Shown here piece by piece: positions 1-8,074 of a DNA stretch of 37,560 bases. Location: IMG/VR virus record IMGVR_UViG_3300032289_000190, positions 1 to 37,560 of that record; one strand, 5' to 3'. The notes below the pieces were generated by a model, which was given only the letters and a program-made list of their open reading frames with translations, was not told the origin of the DNA and ran no database searches. The DNA is from a virus. The position numbers were made by a program, and so were the translations under genes. Positions within the stretch are counted from its first letter, which is position 1; each line of letters begins with the position of its first letter.

Positions 1-1
1 C

Positions 2-1858
2 TTCGGTGAAACTGATTCTTCCACAGGTGTATGGAAGCCCAAGGCTTACTCTGGCACATACGGCACTAACGGGTTCTACCTAAAGTTTGCAGACAACTCT
101 GGCACGACCAGCACAACGCTAGGCAAGGACAGTTCAGGCAACGGTAACAACTGGACACCTAACAACTTCTCGGTGACCGCTGGTGCTGGCAATGACTCGA
201 TGGTGGATTCACCTACGGCATACGGTACAGACACAGGTGTTGGTGGTGAGGTGCGTGGGAATTATTGCACCATGAACCCTCTTGGTCAATCATCTAGCCT
301 TATTACTACTAATGGCAACTTAGATGTAACCTCATCCACTGCAGCTTGGTTCTCAACAAGTTCAACAATAGCCATTCCAACATCCGGCAAGTGGTATTGT
401 GAGTTTACTATTAACACGCTTGGAGCAAGCCCGTTTATCGGTATTTCAAAGACCAGTAACTTTGCAACTGGAACGATTCTTGGGTATTCGGCTACTAGTT
501 ATTCTGTAAATACATACAACGGAGAAAAGGCTAACAATTCTTCAGCAACTTCATACGGCTCTGCTTATTCAAGCGGTGATGTTGTAAACATTGCTGTTGA
601 CATGGATGCTGGAAAAATCTGGTTTGGCAAGAACGGAACTTGGTTTGCTAGTGGTTCGCCAGCGTCAGGCACAAATCAGGCGTTCAGCGGACTTTCTGGT
701 GAATACTATGTATCTGCGTCTGTTTATTCTGGTATTGTTTTAACAGTCAACTTCGGTCAACGTGCCTTTGCCTACACAGCCCCCTCTGGCTTTAAGGCAT
801 TGTGTACAACTAATCTGCCTACGCCGACCATCGGTGCTACTAGCACTACACAGGCGAATGATTACTTTAATGCGGTGCGGTACACAGGAACAGGTTCTAG
901 CCAAAGCGTAACAGGCGTGGGATTTCAGCCCGATTGGGTATGGATTAAAGAGAGAAACGCTGCGGCTGACCACGGACTCTACGATGCAGTCAGGGGTGTG
1001 CAGAAACAATTAGAGAGCAATACCACTGATGCGGAAACCACCGAAGCCACGGGTTTGACTGCGTTTGGTTCTGACGGGTTTACCGTGGGTGCGCTGGCAC
1101 AGTTAAACACAAGTGCGGATACCTACGTAGCATGGAACTGGAACGCTGGCGGCTCAACCGTAACAAACACTAGCGGAACAATATCGGCACAGGTCAGGGC
1201 AAATACGACTAGCGGGTTCTCCATCGTTACTTGGACGGGTAACGGAACAAACGGAGCAACAATCGGTCACGGTTTAGGGGTTGCGCCTGTATTTACAATC
1301 ATAAAGTCAAGAAGTGGCATAAACGGTTGGTACACTTGGCATCAAAATTTATCTGGCAGCAATTATGGGTTGTCTCTAAACGCCACTACTGCTCAAGACG
1401 TTTTTACATTCGGAAACTTGGGGACAAAAACAAGTACAACTTTACAACTTGTAACAGGCTCTAACGGCTCGGATAACGTGAATTTGAATGGCCGAACTTA
1501 TGTAGCCTACTGCTTCGCCGCAGTAGCGGGGTATAGCGCCTTTGGAAGTTACACAGGTAATGGTGCTGCTGATGGGCCGTTTGTGTACCTTGGCTTCCGT
1601 CCTCGTTTCGTCCTGATGAAGTACACCAACACCACCTCGTATTGGATAATCTTTGATACGGCGAGAAGTACTTACAACCTAGTGACTGCAGGACTGCGAC
1701 CAAACGATTCCGCTGCAGAAAACACTAATTTGTTCGCTATTGACGTTTTATCTAACGGATTTAAAGTTCGAGACGGCGGTGGCCTTAACGGCTCAGGGGA
1801 TACTACAATCTACGCCGCCTTTGCCGAGTTCCCCTTCAAATTTTCTCTCGCACGCTAG
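2..1858 (+). CDS. Receptor-binding tail protein, C-terminal part (5' truncated by window edge)
   Basis: The frame is open from base 2 to the TAG at 1856-1858, so the first visible ATG (173) is not the start. The first ~55 residues end in the linker KDSSGNGNNWTPNNFSV, which in phage tail proteins follows a LamG-like (concanavalin) domain. Next comes a SPRY-like domain (about 320-790 bp: KWYCEF, then a DMDAGKIWFGKNGTW core), and then repeats of the DUF7483 type (about 870-1840 bp: GFQPDWVWIKER, later GFRPRFVLMK). These domains suggest a surface-exposed adhesin or receptor-binding protein of the tail. The matching N-terminal end appears to be the open frame at 37321-37560, with the intervening piece missing. 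The domain names rest on motif recognition only, and the specific ligand is unknown. Confidence 0.8.
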   Translation, partial: FGETDSSTGVWKPKAYSGTYGTNGFYLKFADNSGTTSTTLGKDSSGNGNNWTPNNFSVTAGAGNDSMVDSPTAYGTDTGVGGEVRGNYCTMNPLGQSSSLITTNGNLDVTSSTAAWFSTSSTIAIPTSGKWYCEFTINTLGASPFIGISKTSNFATGTILGYSATSYSVNTYNGEKANNSSATSYGSAYSSGDVVNIAVDMDAGKIWFGKNGTWFASGSPASGTNQAFSGLSGEYYVSASVYSGIVLTVNFGQRAFAYTAPSGFKALCTTNLPTPTIGATSTTQANDYFNAVRYTGTGSSQSVTGVGFQPDWVWIKERNAAADHGLYDAVRGVQKQLESNTTDAETTEATGLTAFGSDGFTVGALAQLNTSADTYVAWNWNAGGSTVTNTSGTISAQVRANTTSGFSIVTWTGNGTNGATIGHGLGVAPVFTIIKSRSGINGWYTWHQNLSGSNYGLSLNATTAQDVFTFGNLGTKTSTTLQLVTGSNGSDNVNLNGRTYVAYCFAAVAGYSAFGSYTGNGAADGPFVYLGFRPRFVLMKYTNTTSYWIIFDTARSTYNLVTAGLRPNDSAAENTNLFAIDVLSNGFKVRDGGGLNGSGDTTIYAAFAEFPFKFSLAR

Positions 1859-1867
1859 GAGCAATAA

Positions 1868-2389
1868 ATGTTTTTACTCAATAACGTAGCAATCTCAATT
1901 GACTCTGAACAAGTCATTAATGGTGTCCGCTACCCACACCTGCGTGACCCTGCCCTGCGTGAGCAACTAGGCATTGTAGAGGTATCAGACCCAGAGCAGT
2001 ACGACCAGAGGTTTTACTGGGGCGTAGGCAATCCCAAACTTCTAAACGACCGTGAGGAAGTAGACCAAGACGGCAATCCCATGTACGTCAAAGTCTTGGG
2101 TGTGGTCAACGGACAACCTGCGATGGTTGACTCCACAGAGCGTCTGGTGACCAAGGGACTCAAGAGCCAATGGACTTATCAGATCAAAGACACGGCAGGT
2201 AAGTTACTAGCCCAGACTGACTGGATGATAGTCCGCAAGGCAGAGCGTAACATTGATGTGCCTGCTACTGTAGCTGCCAAGAGAGCTGCTATCGTGGCTG
2301 AGTGCGACAGGCTAGAGGCTGCTATTGCAGGCTGTGCAGATGTAGAAGCGTTGATTGCTGTAATCGGTAACCAAAACTGGGGTGAATAA
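1868..2389 (+). CDS. Tail-fibre assembly/accessory-like protein
   Basis: This 173-residue protein starts 9 bp after the large tail protein, with GGAGCAATAA as ribosome site. The N-terminal half holds the pattern NGVRYPHLRDPALREQLGI and a Tyr/Trp-rich stretch (RFYWGVGNPK). The C-terminal third is a helical, Ala-rich segment (AAKRAAIVAECDRLEAAIAG) ending in NQNWGE. This two-part design is common in small proteins encoded just after tail fibres, where they act as assembly chaperones or minor fibre parts. The stop codon overlaps the next ATG (TAATG), indicating coupled translation. The function is inferred from position and general build. Confidence 0.6.
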   Translation: MFLLNNVAISIDSEQVINGVRYPHLRDPALREQLGIVEVSDPEQYDQRFYWGVGNPKLLNDREEVDQDGNPMYVKVLGVVNGQPAMVDSTERLVTKGLKSQWTYQIKDTAGKLLAQTDWMIVRKAERNIDVPATVAAKRAAIVAECDRLEAAIAGCADVEALIAVIGNQNWGE

Positions 2390-2556
2390 TGTCAACAGTA
2401 GACCAAGTCAAAGGCCAACTTGATACCCACGAAGCAGTCTGCGCTGAACGCTATGCAGGCATCAACGCTAGGCTGAAAAGACTAGAACAGATCCTGCTAG
2501 GAACTACTGGTTTTATCGTGGTTCTATTACTCAGCTTAGTTCTTAAAGTAGGTTAA
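2389..2556 (+). CDS. Small membrane protein with coiled coil and one TM helix (XhlA-like)
   Basis: A 55-residue gene whose ATG overlaps the preceding stop (TAATG). Residues 1-35 form a charged helix (HEAVCAERYAGINARLKRLEQ). Residues 38-52 are a hydrophobic membrane span (TTGFIVVLLLSLVLK), leaving a very short C-terminal tail. An N-terminal coiled coil followed by a single TM recalls XhlA-like and other small lysis- or infection-associated membrane proteins often found beside tail genes. It lies far from the holin/endolysin pair at 13.1-14.0 kb, so a role in lysis is only one option. Other possibilities are a spanin-like role or a membrane-contact role during DNA entry. Confidence 0.7.
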   Translation: MSTVDQVKGQLDTHEAVCAERYAGINARLKRLEQILLGTTGFIVVLLLSLVLKVG

Positions 2557-2557
2557 T

Positions 2558-2914
2558 ATGAGCAGAAAGATTAGTGTTGGTGGTTCTTTAACACCAAATA
2601 CAAAAACAACAGTATACACTGTTCCTACAAAGAACTCTGCTTATTGGCAGTTATTATTTCTATCTAATCATATTGGAAGTGATAAGTCAGTAAGTGCTTG
2701 GTGGTATAATAAACACAACAATACTGAAGTAACTATTTTTGATGCAGTTAACGTAGATGCTAAAAAAACATTACAGTTTGGTGGTAATGCAAATGAGACT
2801 GTTGTTCTTGAAGAAGGAGATGAGATTAGATTGTTAGTTGAAACTGGTTCTAGTTTTACCTATATTGTTACTTTAGATATCACCCCAAAGAGCGCAGTAC
2901 AATTTAATGTTTAA
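2558..2914 (+). CDS. Putative beta-rich virion protein
   Basis: A 118-residue protein that starts just after the small membrane gene. It alternates short beta-type stretches (TKTTVYTVPTK, TYIVTLDITPK) with polar turns. It has no cysteines and no obvious enzymatic motif. Similar small all-beta proteins in this part of podovirus genomes are usually minor structural or tail-decoration proteins. I cannot assign a family. The base composition here is more AT-rich than in the flanking genes, which may indicate a separate origin. Confidence 0.6.
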   Translation: MSRKISVGGSLTPNTKTTVYTVPTKNSAYWQLLFLSNHIGSDKSVSAWWYNKHNNTEVTIFDAVNVDAKKTLQFGGNANETVVLEEGDEIRLLVETGSSFTYIVTLDITPKSAVQFNV

Positions 2915-2924
2915 GGAGAATAGT

Positions 2925-3110
2925 ATGCCAATGGTAGATGGAAAGAAATACCCTTACACTAAGAAGGGCAAACAAGAGGCAGCTTCGGCTAAGATCAGCA
3001 AGCTTCGTAAAGAAGGTATGCCACAGAAACAAGCAGTAGCTGTTGGTCTATCGATGACTGGTATGTCTAAGAAGAAGAAAGCTAAGAAAGGATCTTCTCG
3101 TGGTTACTAA
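2925..3110 (+). CDS. Small Lys-rich protein 1
   Basis: 61 residues. The start chosen is the ATG at 2925, preceded by AAGGAG at a 6-base distance. An upstream in-frame ATG at 2907 lies inside the previous gene and lacks a ribosome site. The sequence reads MPMVDGKKYPYTKKGK, then a helix with KISKLRKEGMPQKQAVAVGLSM, and ends in a cluster KKKKAKKGSSRGY. It is strongly basic throughout. This kind of tiny protein is conserved next to tail-tube genes in many aquatic podoviruses. No function is established to my knowledge, and DNA contact or virion-internal packing is possible. Confidence 0.7.
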   Translation: MPMVDGKKYPYTKKGKQEAASAKISKLRKEGMPQKQAVAVGLSMTGMSKKKKAKKGSSRGY

Positions 3111-3249
3111 GCCCGGCCTCTATGCCAACATCAATGCAAAGCGTAAACGGATAGCAGAGGGATCTGGTGAGAAGATGCGTAAGGTTGGCTCCAAAGGTGC
3201 TCCTACTGCTAAGGCATTTAAACAAGCTAAGAAGACTGCGAAGAAATAA
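3100..3249 (+). CDS. Small Lys/Arg-rich protein 2
   Basis: A short reading frame of 49 residues that starts at GTG 3100, overlaps the end of the previous gene by 11 bases and shares TAATG with the next. The protein reads VTKPGLYANINAKRKR, then SGEKMRKVGSKGAPTAKAF, and ends KQAKKTAKK. The KPGLYANIN...KRKRIAEGSGEKMRKVGSKGAPT pattern is one I recognise from small conserved phage proteins, which supports it as a real gene despite its size. It is highly basic and could bind nucleic acid. Its biochemical role is unknown. Confidence 0.75.
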   Translation: MVTKPGLYANINAKRKRIAEGSGEKMRKVGSKGAPTAKAFKQAKKTAKK

Positions 3250-3494
3250 TGGTAAAGAAAGTATATCAGAACCCAGAAGGTGGCTTAAATGCTAAAGGCA
3301 GGGCATACTTTAAGAACAAGGAAGGCGCTAACCTGAAGCCTCCTGTGTCCTCTAAAGAGGCTGCAAAGTCTCCTAAGAAGGCTGCTCGTAGGAAGTCATT
3401 CTGTGCTCGTATGAGTGGTGTACCGGGGCCTATGAAGGATGAGAAGGGTAGACCAACAAGGAAAGCATTAGCACTTAGGAAATGGGATTGCTAA
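3249..3494 (+). CDS. Small basic protein 3 (DUF6321-like)
   Basis: 81 residues, with its ATG overlapping the stop of the preceding gene. Characteristic stretches are GGLNAKGRAYFK, a middle KSPKKAARRKS, and a conserved end FCARMSGVPGPMKDEKGRP followed by TRKALALRKWDC. The CARMSGVPGPMKD segment is a hallmark I associate with a small phage family (DUF6321). It is very basic, with two Cys residues. It forms a three-gene run of Lys/Arg-rich micro-proteins just before the tail-tube gene. Function unknown. Confidence 0.75.
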   Translation: MVKKVYQNPEGGLNAKGRAYFKNKEGANLKPPVSSKEAAKSPKKAARRKSFCARMSGVPGPMKDEKGRPTRKALALRKWDC

Positions 3495-4151
3495 ATGGCA
3501 AACAAAACTTATCTAGAACTTGTCAATGATGTACTGGTTAGGCTTCGTGAGAACGAGGTTACTTCAGTCAACGACACAGCATACTCCAAACTAATTAGCA
3601 AGTTCGTTAATGACGGTAAGAGGCAGGTAGAAGACGCATACAATTGGAATGCTCTGTCTGAAACCCTAACCGTTTCTACTACTGCTAACCTGTTTAACTA
3701 CGTCCTAACTAATGCTGGCATTCGATTTAGGGTATTTGATGTTTTAAATGACTCTAGTAATTGGTTTTTAGAAAACGCTTCTACTAGTGACATGAACAAT
3801 TGGTTTTTAAATCAAGCCCCCGAAGTCGGATCTCCTCGTTATTTTAACTTTAACGGTGTAGACTCAAATGGCGATACTCAAGTAGACTTGTATCCTATTC
3901 CTAATGCCAACTATATTATTAACTTTAATATTATTAAACCACAGGCACAACTAGCTCTTAACTCAGACCAGATAAAGGTTCCTGATGAGCCTGTTATATT
4001 CTTGGCCTATGCAAAGGCATTAGCAGAGCGCGGAGAAGATGGTGGGTTAAGCAGCTCTGAGGCTTATGCTTTATATCAAACATCCTTAGCAGATCATGTG
4101 GCAAACGAAGGCAATCATTATCCAGATGAATTTACTTGGGACGCTGTCTAA
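3495..4151 (+). CDS. Tail tubular protein A-like / head-tail adaptor
   Basis: A 218-residue protein directly abutting the previous stop. The N-terminus (TYLELVNDVLVRLRENEV, then DGKRQVEDAYNWNAL) and the C-terminal VPDEPVIFLAYAKALAERGEDGG are typical of gp11-like tail tubular A / adaptor proteins of podoviruses. The length fits (T7 gp11 is about 200 residues). It should form the ring that connects the portal to the nozzle. It is followed, with a TAATG overlap, by the nozzle protein, matching the usual A-B order. Confidence 0.75.
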   Translation: MANKTYLELVNDVLVRLRENEVTSVNDTAYSKLISKFVNDGKRQVEDAYNWNALSETLTVSTTANLFNYVLTNAGIRFRVFDVLNDSSNWFLENASTSDMNNWFLNQAPEVGSPRYFNFNGVDSNGDTQVDLYPIPNANYIINFNIIKPQAQLALNSDQIKVPDEPVIFLAYAKALAERGEDGGLSSSEAYALYQTSLADHVANEGNHYPDEFTWDAV

Positions 4152-6004
4152 TGGCATCTCCATCACAAACGGCTAGTATTGCAGCACCGGGATTCTTTGG
4201 ACTAAACATCCAAGAGTCTGCAGTGTCTCTGTCTTCTGGCTTTGCGCTAGAGGCTAACAACTGCGTGGTTGATAAGTATGGTCGTATCGGTGCTCGTAGA
4301 GGTTGGACACCTGTAAACACAGCAGTCAACACAGACTTAGGCGCTGCTAACCCAGTAGGGTTTATGTTTGAGTTAACGGATAATGGGTCTAGTCAGTTCC
4401 TTAGTGCTGGTAACAATAAGCTGTTTACTGGCACTACAACGATGACTACCAAGGCTGTACGAAACCAAGCTAACAGTGCAGACCTAACCTACACAATCAC
4501 TGGTAACAACTGGCAGGGAGCTGCTCTGCCTTACGGCGATGGGTCTGCTGCAGAGCCTCATGCATACTTGGTTCAGTCTGGTCATCCTATGCTGATGTAC
4601 CATCGTATGGCTACTCCGGGAACTGGAGCTACGTTTACAGTTTCTACTGTCTCTAGCGGTGCTATCACTGGTTTGACTATTACTGCTGCTGGCTCAGGAT
4701 ACAATGTAGGAGATATCCTAACCTTGTCTGGTGGAACTACTGCTGCTACTGTGACTGTGGCTACACGATCTGGTACAGGCATCGCTACTGTAACTATTAC
4801 CACTGGTGGAGCTGGTTATTCAGTATCTAATACGCTGACCAGCACAGTAACAACCACTGCTAACCCACACTCTCACACAGGCTCATTTGGCTTCCAGAGG
4901 CTTGGTGATGTAGGGACCATGCCCTTGGGGTATTCTGTTGGTGACTTCGCTCCTAACTGCTCTCTAGCGGCTTATGGACGTATCTGGGTGGCAGACATTG
5001 CTGGAGATCCTCAGACAGTCTACTTTACTCGCTTACTGGATGGATCAGACTTCCAAGGTGGAGACTCTGGATCTATATCATTAAATTCTGTCTTTCCTAA
5101 TTCAGATAAGATTATAGCTTTAGCGGCTCATAACGGATTCCTAATTATCTTTGGTCGTAATAACATTGCTGTTTATGCTAACCCAATCGATGTAACTGAG
5201 CTAACCTTAGCAGACTATATTCCTAATGTGGGCTGTATCGCTAGGGACTCTGTTCAGAGCACTGGTACGGATATTATCTTCTTGTCTGATTCTGGGGTTA
5301 GAAGCCTTCAGCGGGTTATTCAGGAGAAGTCCTTGCCTATGCGGGATATCTCCAAGAATGTACGGGATGAGTTGATGACTAGCGTGGCCTCTGAGACAGC
5401 GGCTAATATCAAGTCTATCTACTATGACAGGGATGCTTTTTATCTTCTTAGTCTGCCGATTACTAAGTCAGTCTACTGCTTTGACATGAGGACTCCTCTG
5501 CAGGATGGTGCTGCTAGGGCTACCACATGGAGTGCTATAGAGCCTAAATCCTTTATTGTGACTAACTCCAAAGAGCTATACCTTGGTAAACCCGGATACA
5601 TAGGAAAGTACTTTGGTCACACAGACAATGGGACTAACTATCGGTTTAGCTACTACACCAACTACTTCGACTTTGAGCAGCCTACCATAGAGAAGATCAT
5701 GAAACAGATTGGATTCGTGGTCATCGGGGGTTCTAACCAGAACGTAGCTGTTAAGTGGGGCTTTGATTATAACGAAAATTACTTTGCTTTTACGAAAAAG
5801 CTTGACACGGCGGTAGTTTACGAGTATAATATAGGAGAATATAATATTGCTGAGTTCTCAGACGGTATTGTCCTAGATAAGTTTAAGATACAGGCTGGCG
5901 GTACAGGGTCTGTTATGCAGATTGGACTAGAGGCTGAGATCAATGGTAACCCTATCTCTATTCAAAGGATTGACATCTATATTAAACAAGGAAAACAAGC
6001 ATGA
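4151..6004 (+). CDS. Tail tubular protein B-like nozzle protein
   Basis: 617 residues. The ATG at 4151 overlaps the preceding stop. An upstream in-frame start at 4136 would add five residues from the previous gene's tail and is not preferred. The N-terminus (IAAPGFFGLNIQESAVSLSSGFALEANNCVV then DKYGRIGARRGW) is the standard opening of podoviral tail tubular B / nozzle proteins, and the middle and end are beta-propeller-like (NIAVYANP, FLSDSGVRSLQRV). Residues ~153-237 look like an inserted two-repeat module (AGSGYNVGDILTLSGG, then GGAGYSVSNTLT) of the kind more often seen in tail fibres. The stop overlaps the next ATG (ATGA). A consensus promoter lies inside its 3' part. Confidence 0.75.
   Translation: MASPSQTASIAAPGFFGLNIQESAVSLSSGFALEANNCVVDKYGRIGARRGWTPVNTAVNTDLGAANPVGFMFELTDNGSSQFLSAGNNKLFTGTTTMTTKAVRNQANSADLTYTITGNNWQGAALPYGDGSAAEPHAYLVQSGHPMLMYHRMATPGTGATFTVSTVSSGAITGLTITAAGSGYNVGDILTLSGGTTAATVTVATRSGTGIATVTITTGGAGYSVSNTLTSTVTTTANPHSHTGSFGFQRLGDVGTMPLGYSVGDFAPNCSLAAYGRIWVADIAGDPQTVYFTRLLDGSDFQGGDSGSISLNSVFPNSDKIIALAAHNGFLIIFGRNNIAVYANPIDVTELTLADYIPNVGCIARDSVQSTGTDIIFLSDSGVRSLQRVIQEKSLPMRDISKNVRDELMTSVASETAANIKSIYYDRDAFYLLSLPITKSVYCFDMRTPLQDGAARATTWSAIEPKSFIVTNSKELYLGKPGYIGKYFGHTDNGTNYRFSYYTNYFDFEQPTIEKIMKQIGFVVIGGSNQNVAVKWGFDYNENYFAFTKKLDTAVVYEYNIGEYNIAEFSDGIVLDKFKIQAGGTGSVMQIGLEAEINGNPISIQRIDIYIKQGKQA
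5802..5830 (+). promoter_or_regulatory. Full-consensus sigma-70 promoter inside nozzle gene
   Basis: TTGACA (5802-5807), a 17-base spacer, TATAAT (5825-5830). Both hexamers match the bacterial consensus exactly. Transcription would start near 5837 and serve the tail-collar gene at 6001 and the ejection protein genes that follow. It is embedded in coding sequence, so its activity is a prediction. Confidence 0.6.
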
Positions 6005-6756
6005 GTAACTATGTAAAAGCTACTAACTTTGCGGTCAAGGATGGCCTATCTACTGGAAACCCAGCCAAGATTATCAAAGGTACAGAGATTGATACCGAAT
6101 ATAACGCTATCGCCTCAGCTATCTCGTCCAAGGCAGACCTAAACAGTCCTACCTTTACAGGTACTCCAGCTGCTTCTACGGCCTCTGCAGGGACCAGCAC
6201 TACTCAGATAGCTACCACGGCCTTTGTGACCACGGCTATAGCGGCTGCTACGGCTGCTCTGGTCCCTTCAGGCATGATCATGATCTGGTCAGGCTCGGTA
6301 GGCTCTATCCCTACTGGATGGACGCTCTGTAACGGCTCTAACAGCACCCCAGACCTACGGGATAAGTTTGTTATAGGTGCTGGCTCAACCTATGCAGTCA
6401 ACGGTACTGGTGGCTCTTCCTCTGTAACACCGTCTGGTACGATTAGCGTGACTGGTACTGCCCTGACTGAAGCGCAGATGCCAAAGCACTTCCACTCTCT
6501 GCGTGGTCCTAATGGTCCGTTTAGTTCCACTGTTCCGTCTGCTACTGCGTCTGGTAGTGGTAACTACGGTGGTGGTACGCCTGATGACGGTACTGAAGCA
6601 TACGGTACTAACTCTACTGGTGGTAATTCTGCCTCTGGTACGGCTGGTACAGGAACAAGCAACGGAGATACACACACCCACTCAGCTACATTTACTGGTA
6701 CTGCAGGAACTGTTCTACCTCCGTACTATGCTCTTTGCTACATTATGAAGACCTGA
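6001..6756 (+). CDS. Tail fibre with Phage Tail Collar domain
   Basis: 251 residues, with ATGA overlap to the nozzle gene. The N-terminus (NYVKATNFAVKDGL, GTEIDTEYNAIASAI) is a typical virion-attachment segment of short podoviral fibres. It is followed by a repeat-like NSPTFTGTPAA linker, then a Tail Collar domain at about residues 90-140 (SGMIMIWSGSVGSIPTGWTLCNGS and DLRDKFVIGAG). The distal part is Gly/Ser/Thr-rich with His pairs (PKHFHSL, DTHTHSATF), as in metal-binding fibre tips. It ends LPPYYALCYIMKT, the usual collar-domain terminus. It probably contacts the host surface. Confidence 0.85.
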   Translation: MSNYVKATNFAVKDGLSTGNPAKIIKGTEIDTEYNAIASAISSKADLNSPTFTGTPAASTASAGTSTTQIATTAFVTTAIAAATAALVPSGMIMIWSGSVGSIPTGWTLCNGSNSTPDLRDKFVIGAGSTYAVNGTGGSSSVTPSGTISVTGTALTEAQMPKHFHSLRGPNGPFSSTVPSATASGSGNYGGGTPDDGTEAYGTNSTGGNSASGTAGTGTSNGDTHTHSATFTGTAGTVLPPYYALCYIMKT

Positions 6757-7040
6757 TGTATAAGTTTCCAGTAGTAAATAGACAAGAATATATAATGTAC
6801 TTGGAGTTGTTTAGTAACTTATACTGGCTTCATACCGATGTGTTTAAGTGGTCAGCAGAAACAAAGAAACATTATATTAAAGATTTAAACCAGCTTCAAT
6901 CACTACTTAATGCTCCTTTATATGGCTTAGTAGATAATGATAAGTTAGGTAGGTTTGGAGAAACATTAGGGTTTAAATATACTAAAGACTTATTAGGAAA
7001 TGATGGACAAATGTATATGATATATACGAGGAGTTTATAA
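6756..7040 (+). CDS. Small protein of unknown function, possibly acetyltransferase-like
   Basis: 94 residues, with the ATG at 6756 sharing TGATG with the preceding stop. It is AT-rich and aromatic (NLYWLHTDVFKW). The C-terminal half (NDKLGRFGETLGFKYTKDLLG) has the feel of the end of GNAT-type acetyltransferases, where a GF-x-Y strand closes the fold. Podoviruses often encode a small GNAT-like or gp13-like protein at this position. The match is weak, so treat the function as unknown. It ends directly on the ATG of the next gene. Confidence 0.55.
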   Translation: MYKFPVVNRQEYIMYLELFSNLYWLHTDVFKWSAETKKHYIKDLNQLQSLLNAPLYGLVDNDKLGRFGETLGFKYTKDLLGNDGQMYMIYTRSL

Positions 7041-8062
7041 TGGGTAAGTTTATTGGCGGCATCACTGATGCAGTTGGTTTAACCGACATCAAAGGAACAC
7101 AACAACGAGGTGAACAAGCTGCTGCTGCACAACGAGAAGCTGCTCGTTTAGGCGCTCAAGTGTCTGCCTTCCGTCCTGTTGGAATGACCTCACGATTTGG
7201 TTCAGGTTCTTTTGACATTACGGATGTTGGAGGAGTTCCTCGTGTTACTGGAGCTAGCTACACAGTAGCCCCTGAGTTACAGGCGATTCAAGATCAGATA
7301 ATGGGATTGACAGGCGGTGCTGTCACAACTGCTCAAGAAGCTCAGATGGCTGCACAGCCTTTAGGAGCGGCTGCTCAACGTCTGTTTAATCTTGGCGGTC
7401 AGTATATTTCTGAATCTCCAGAGGCTGCTCGTCAGCGTATCTTTAATCAACTACAAGAAGCAAGGATGCCAACACAGCTTCAAGAAGAACAAAGACTAGC
7501 ATCTGGTGCTTTTGGTCGTGGACGTGCTGGATTAAATATTGGTGGTATTGGTCAGCCTGAACTGTATAGTTTAGCCCGTGCTCGTGAGGCACAACGTGCT
7601 CAAGATATTGTCTCAGCAGAACAGCAAGCACAACAACAAGTTCAGTTTGGTGGTGGTCTGTTTGGCTTAGGCGCTCAACAGCTTGGTCAACAGTACGCTA
7701 TCCCAACACAGGCTCTTGGTCCTTTACAATCCTACCTTGGGACTGTTGGAACTCTTGAACAGCTTGGACAGCAACCATTTCAACTTGGCTTACAGGTTGG
7801 AGGTGCTGCCCAGTCTGGTGCTAATATTGGTTCTCAGCTTTTGCAGTCTGGTCTGTCCAGTGCTGCAACAACTCAGCAACGTGCTGGCGATGCTGCTTCT
7901 CAACAACTTAATAGCTTTATGAGGCAAGCACTAGGTTCTGCTGTTGGGGGATTTGCTGGTGGGTTTGGTGGCGGTGGTATGGGGCCAACAACAGGGCAAA
8001 TTTATGGAAGAATGGGTCCACAAGCTGCTCAAGGTTTTGCTTATTGGGGCGGGTCTGATTAA
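7040..8062 (+). CDS. Internal virion protein (Gln/Ala/Gly-rich, gp14-like)
   Basis: 340 residues. It starts on the last base of the preceding stop and has AGGAG 7 bases upstream. It begins MGKFIGGITDAVGLTD, a Gly-rich hydrophobic patch, followed by Gln/Ala-rich helices (AAAAQREAARLGAQ, EQQAQQQVQFGGG) and a Gly-rich membrane-active-looking end (LGSAVGGFAGGFGGGGMG). This composition is typical of the first ejection protein of short-tailed phages, which helps build the channel for DNA entry. It is followed by three or four larger candidate ejection proteins in the same operon. Confidence 0.65.
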   Translation: MGKFIGGITDAVGLTDIKGTQQRGEQAAAAQREAARLGAQVSAFRPVGMTSRFGSGSFDITDVGGVPRVTGASYTVAPELQAIQDQIMGLTGGAVTTAQEAQMAAQPLGAAAQRLFNLGGQYISESPEAARQRIFNQLQEARMPTQLQEEQRLASGAFGRGRAGLNIGGIGQPELYSLARAREAQRAQDIVSAEQQAQQQVQFGGGLFGLGAQQLGQQYAIPTQALGPLQSYLGTVGTLEQLGQQPFQLGLQVGGAAQSGANIGSQLLQSGLSSAATTQQRAGDAASQQLNSFMRQALGSAVGGFAGGFGGGGMGPTTGQIYGRMGPQAAQGFAYWGGSD

Positions 8063-8074
8063 TTAGGAGAAGAT

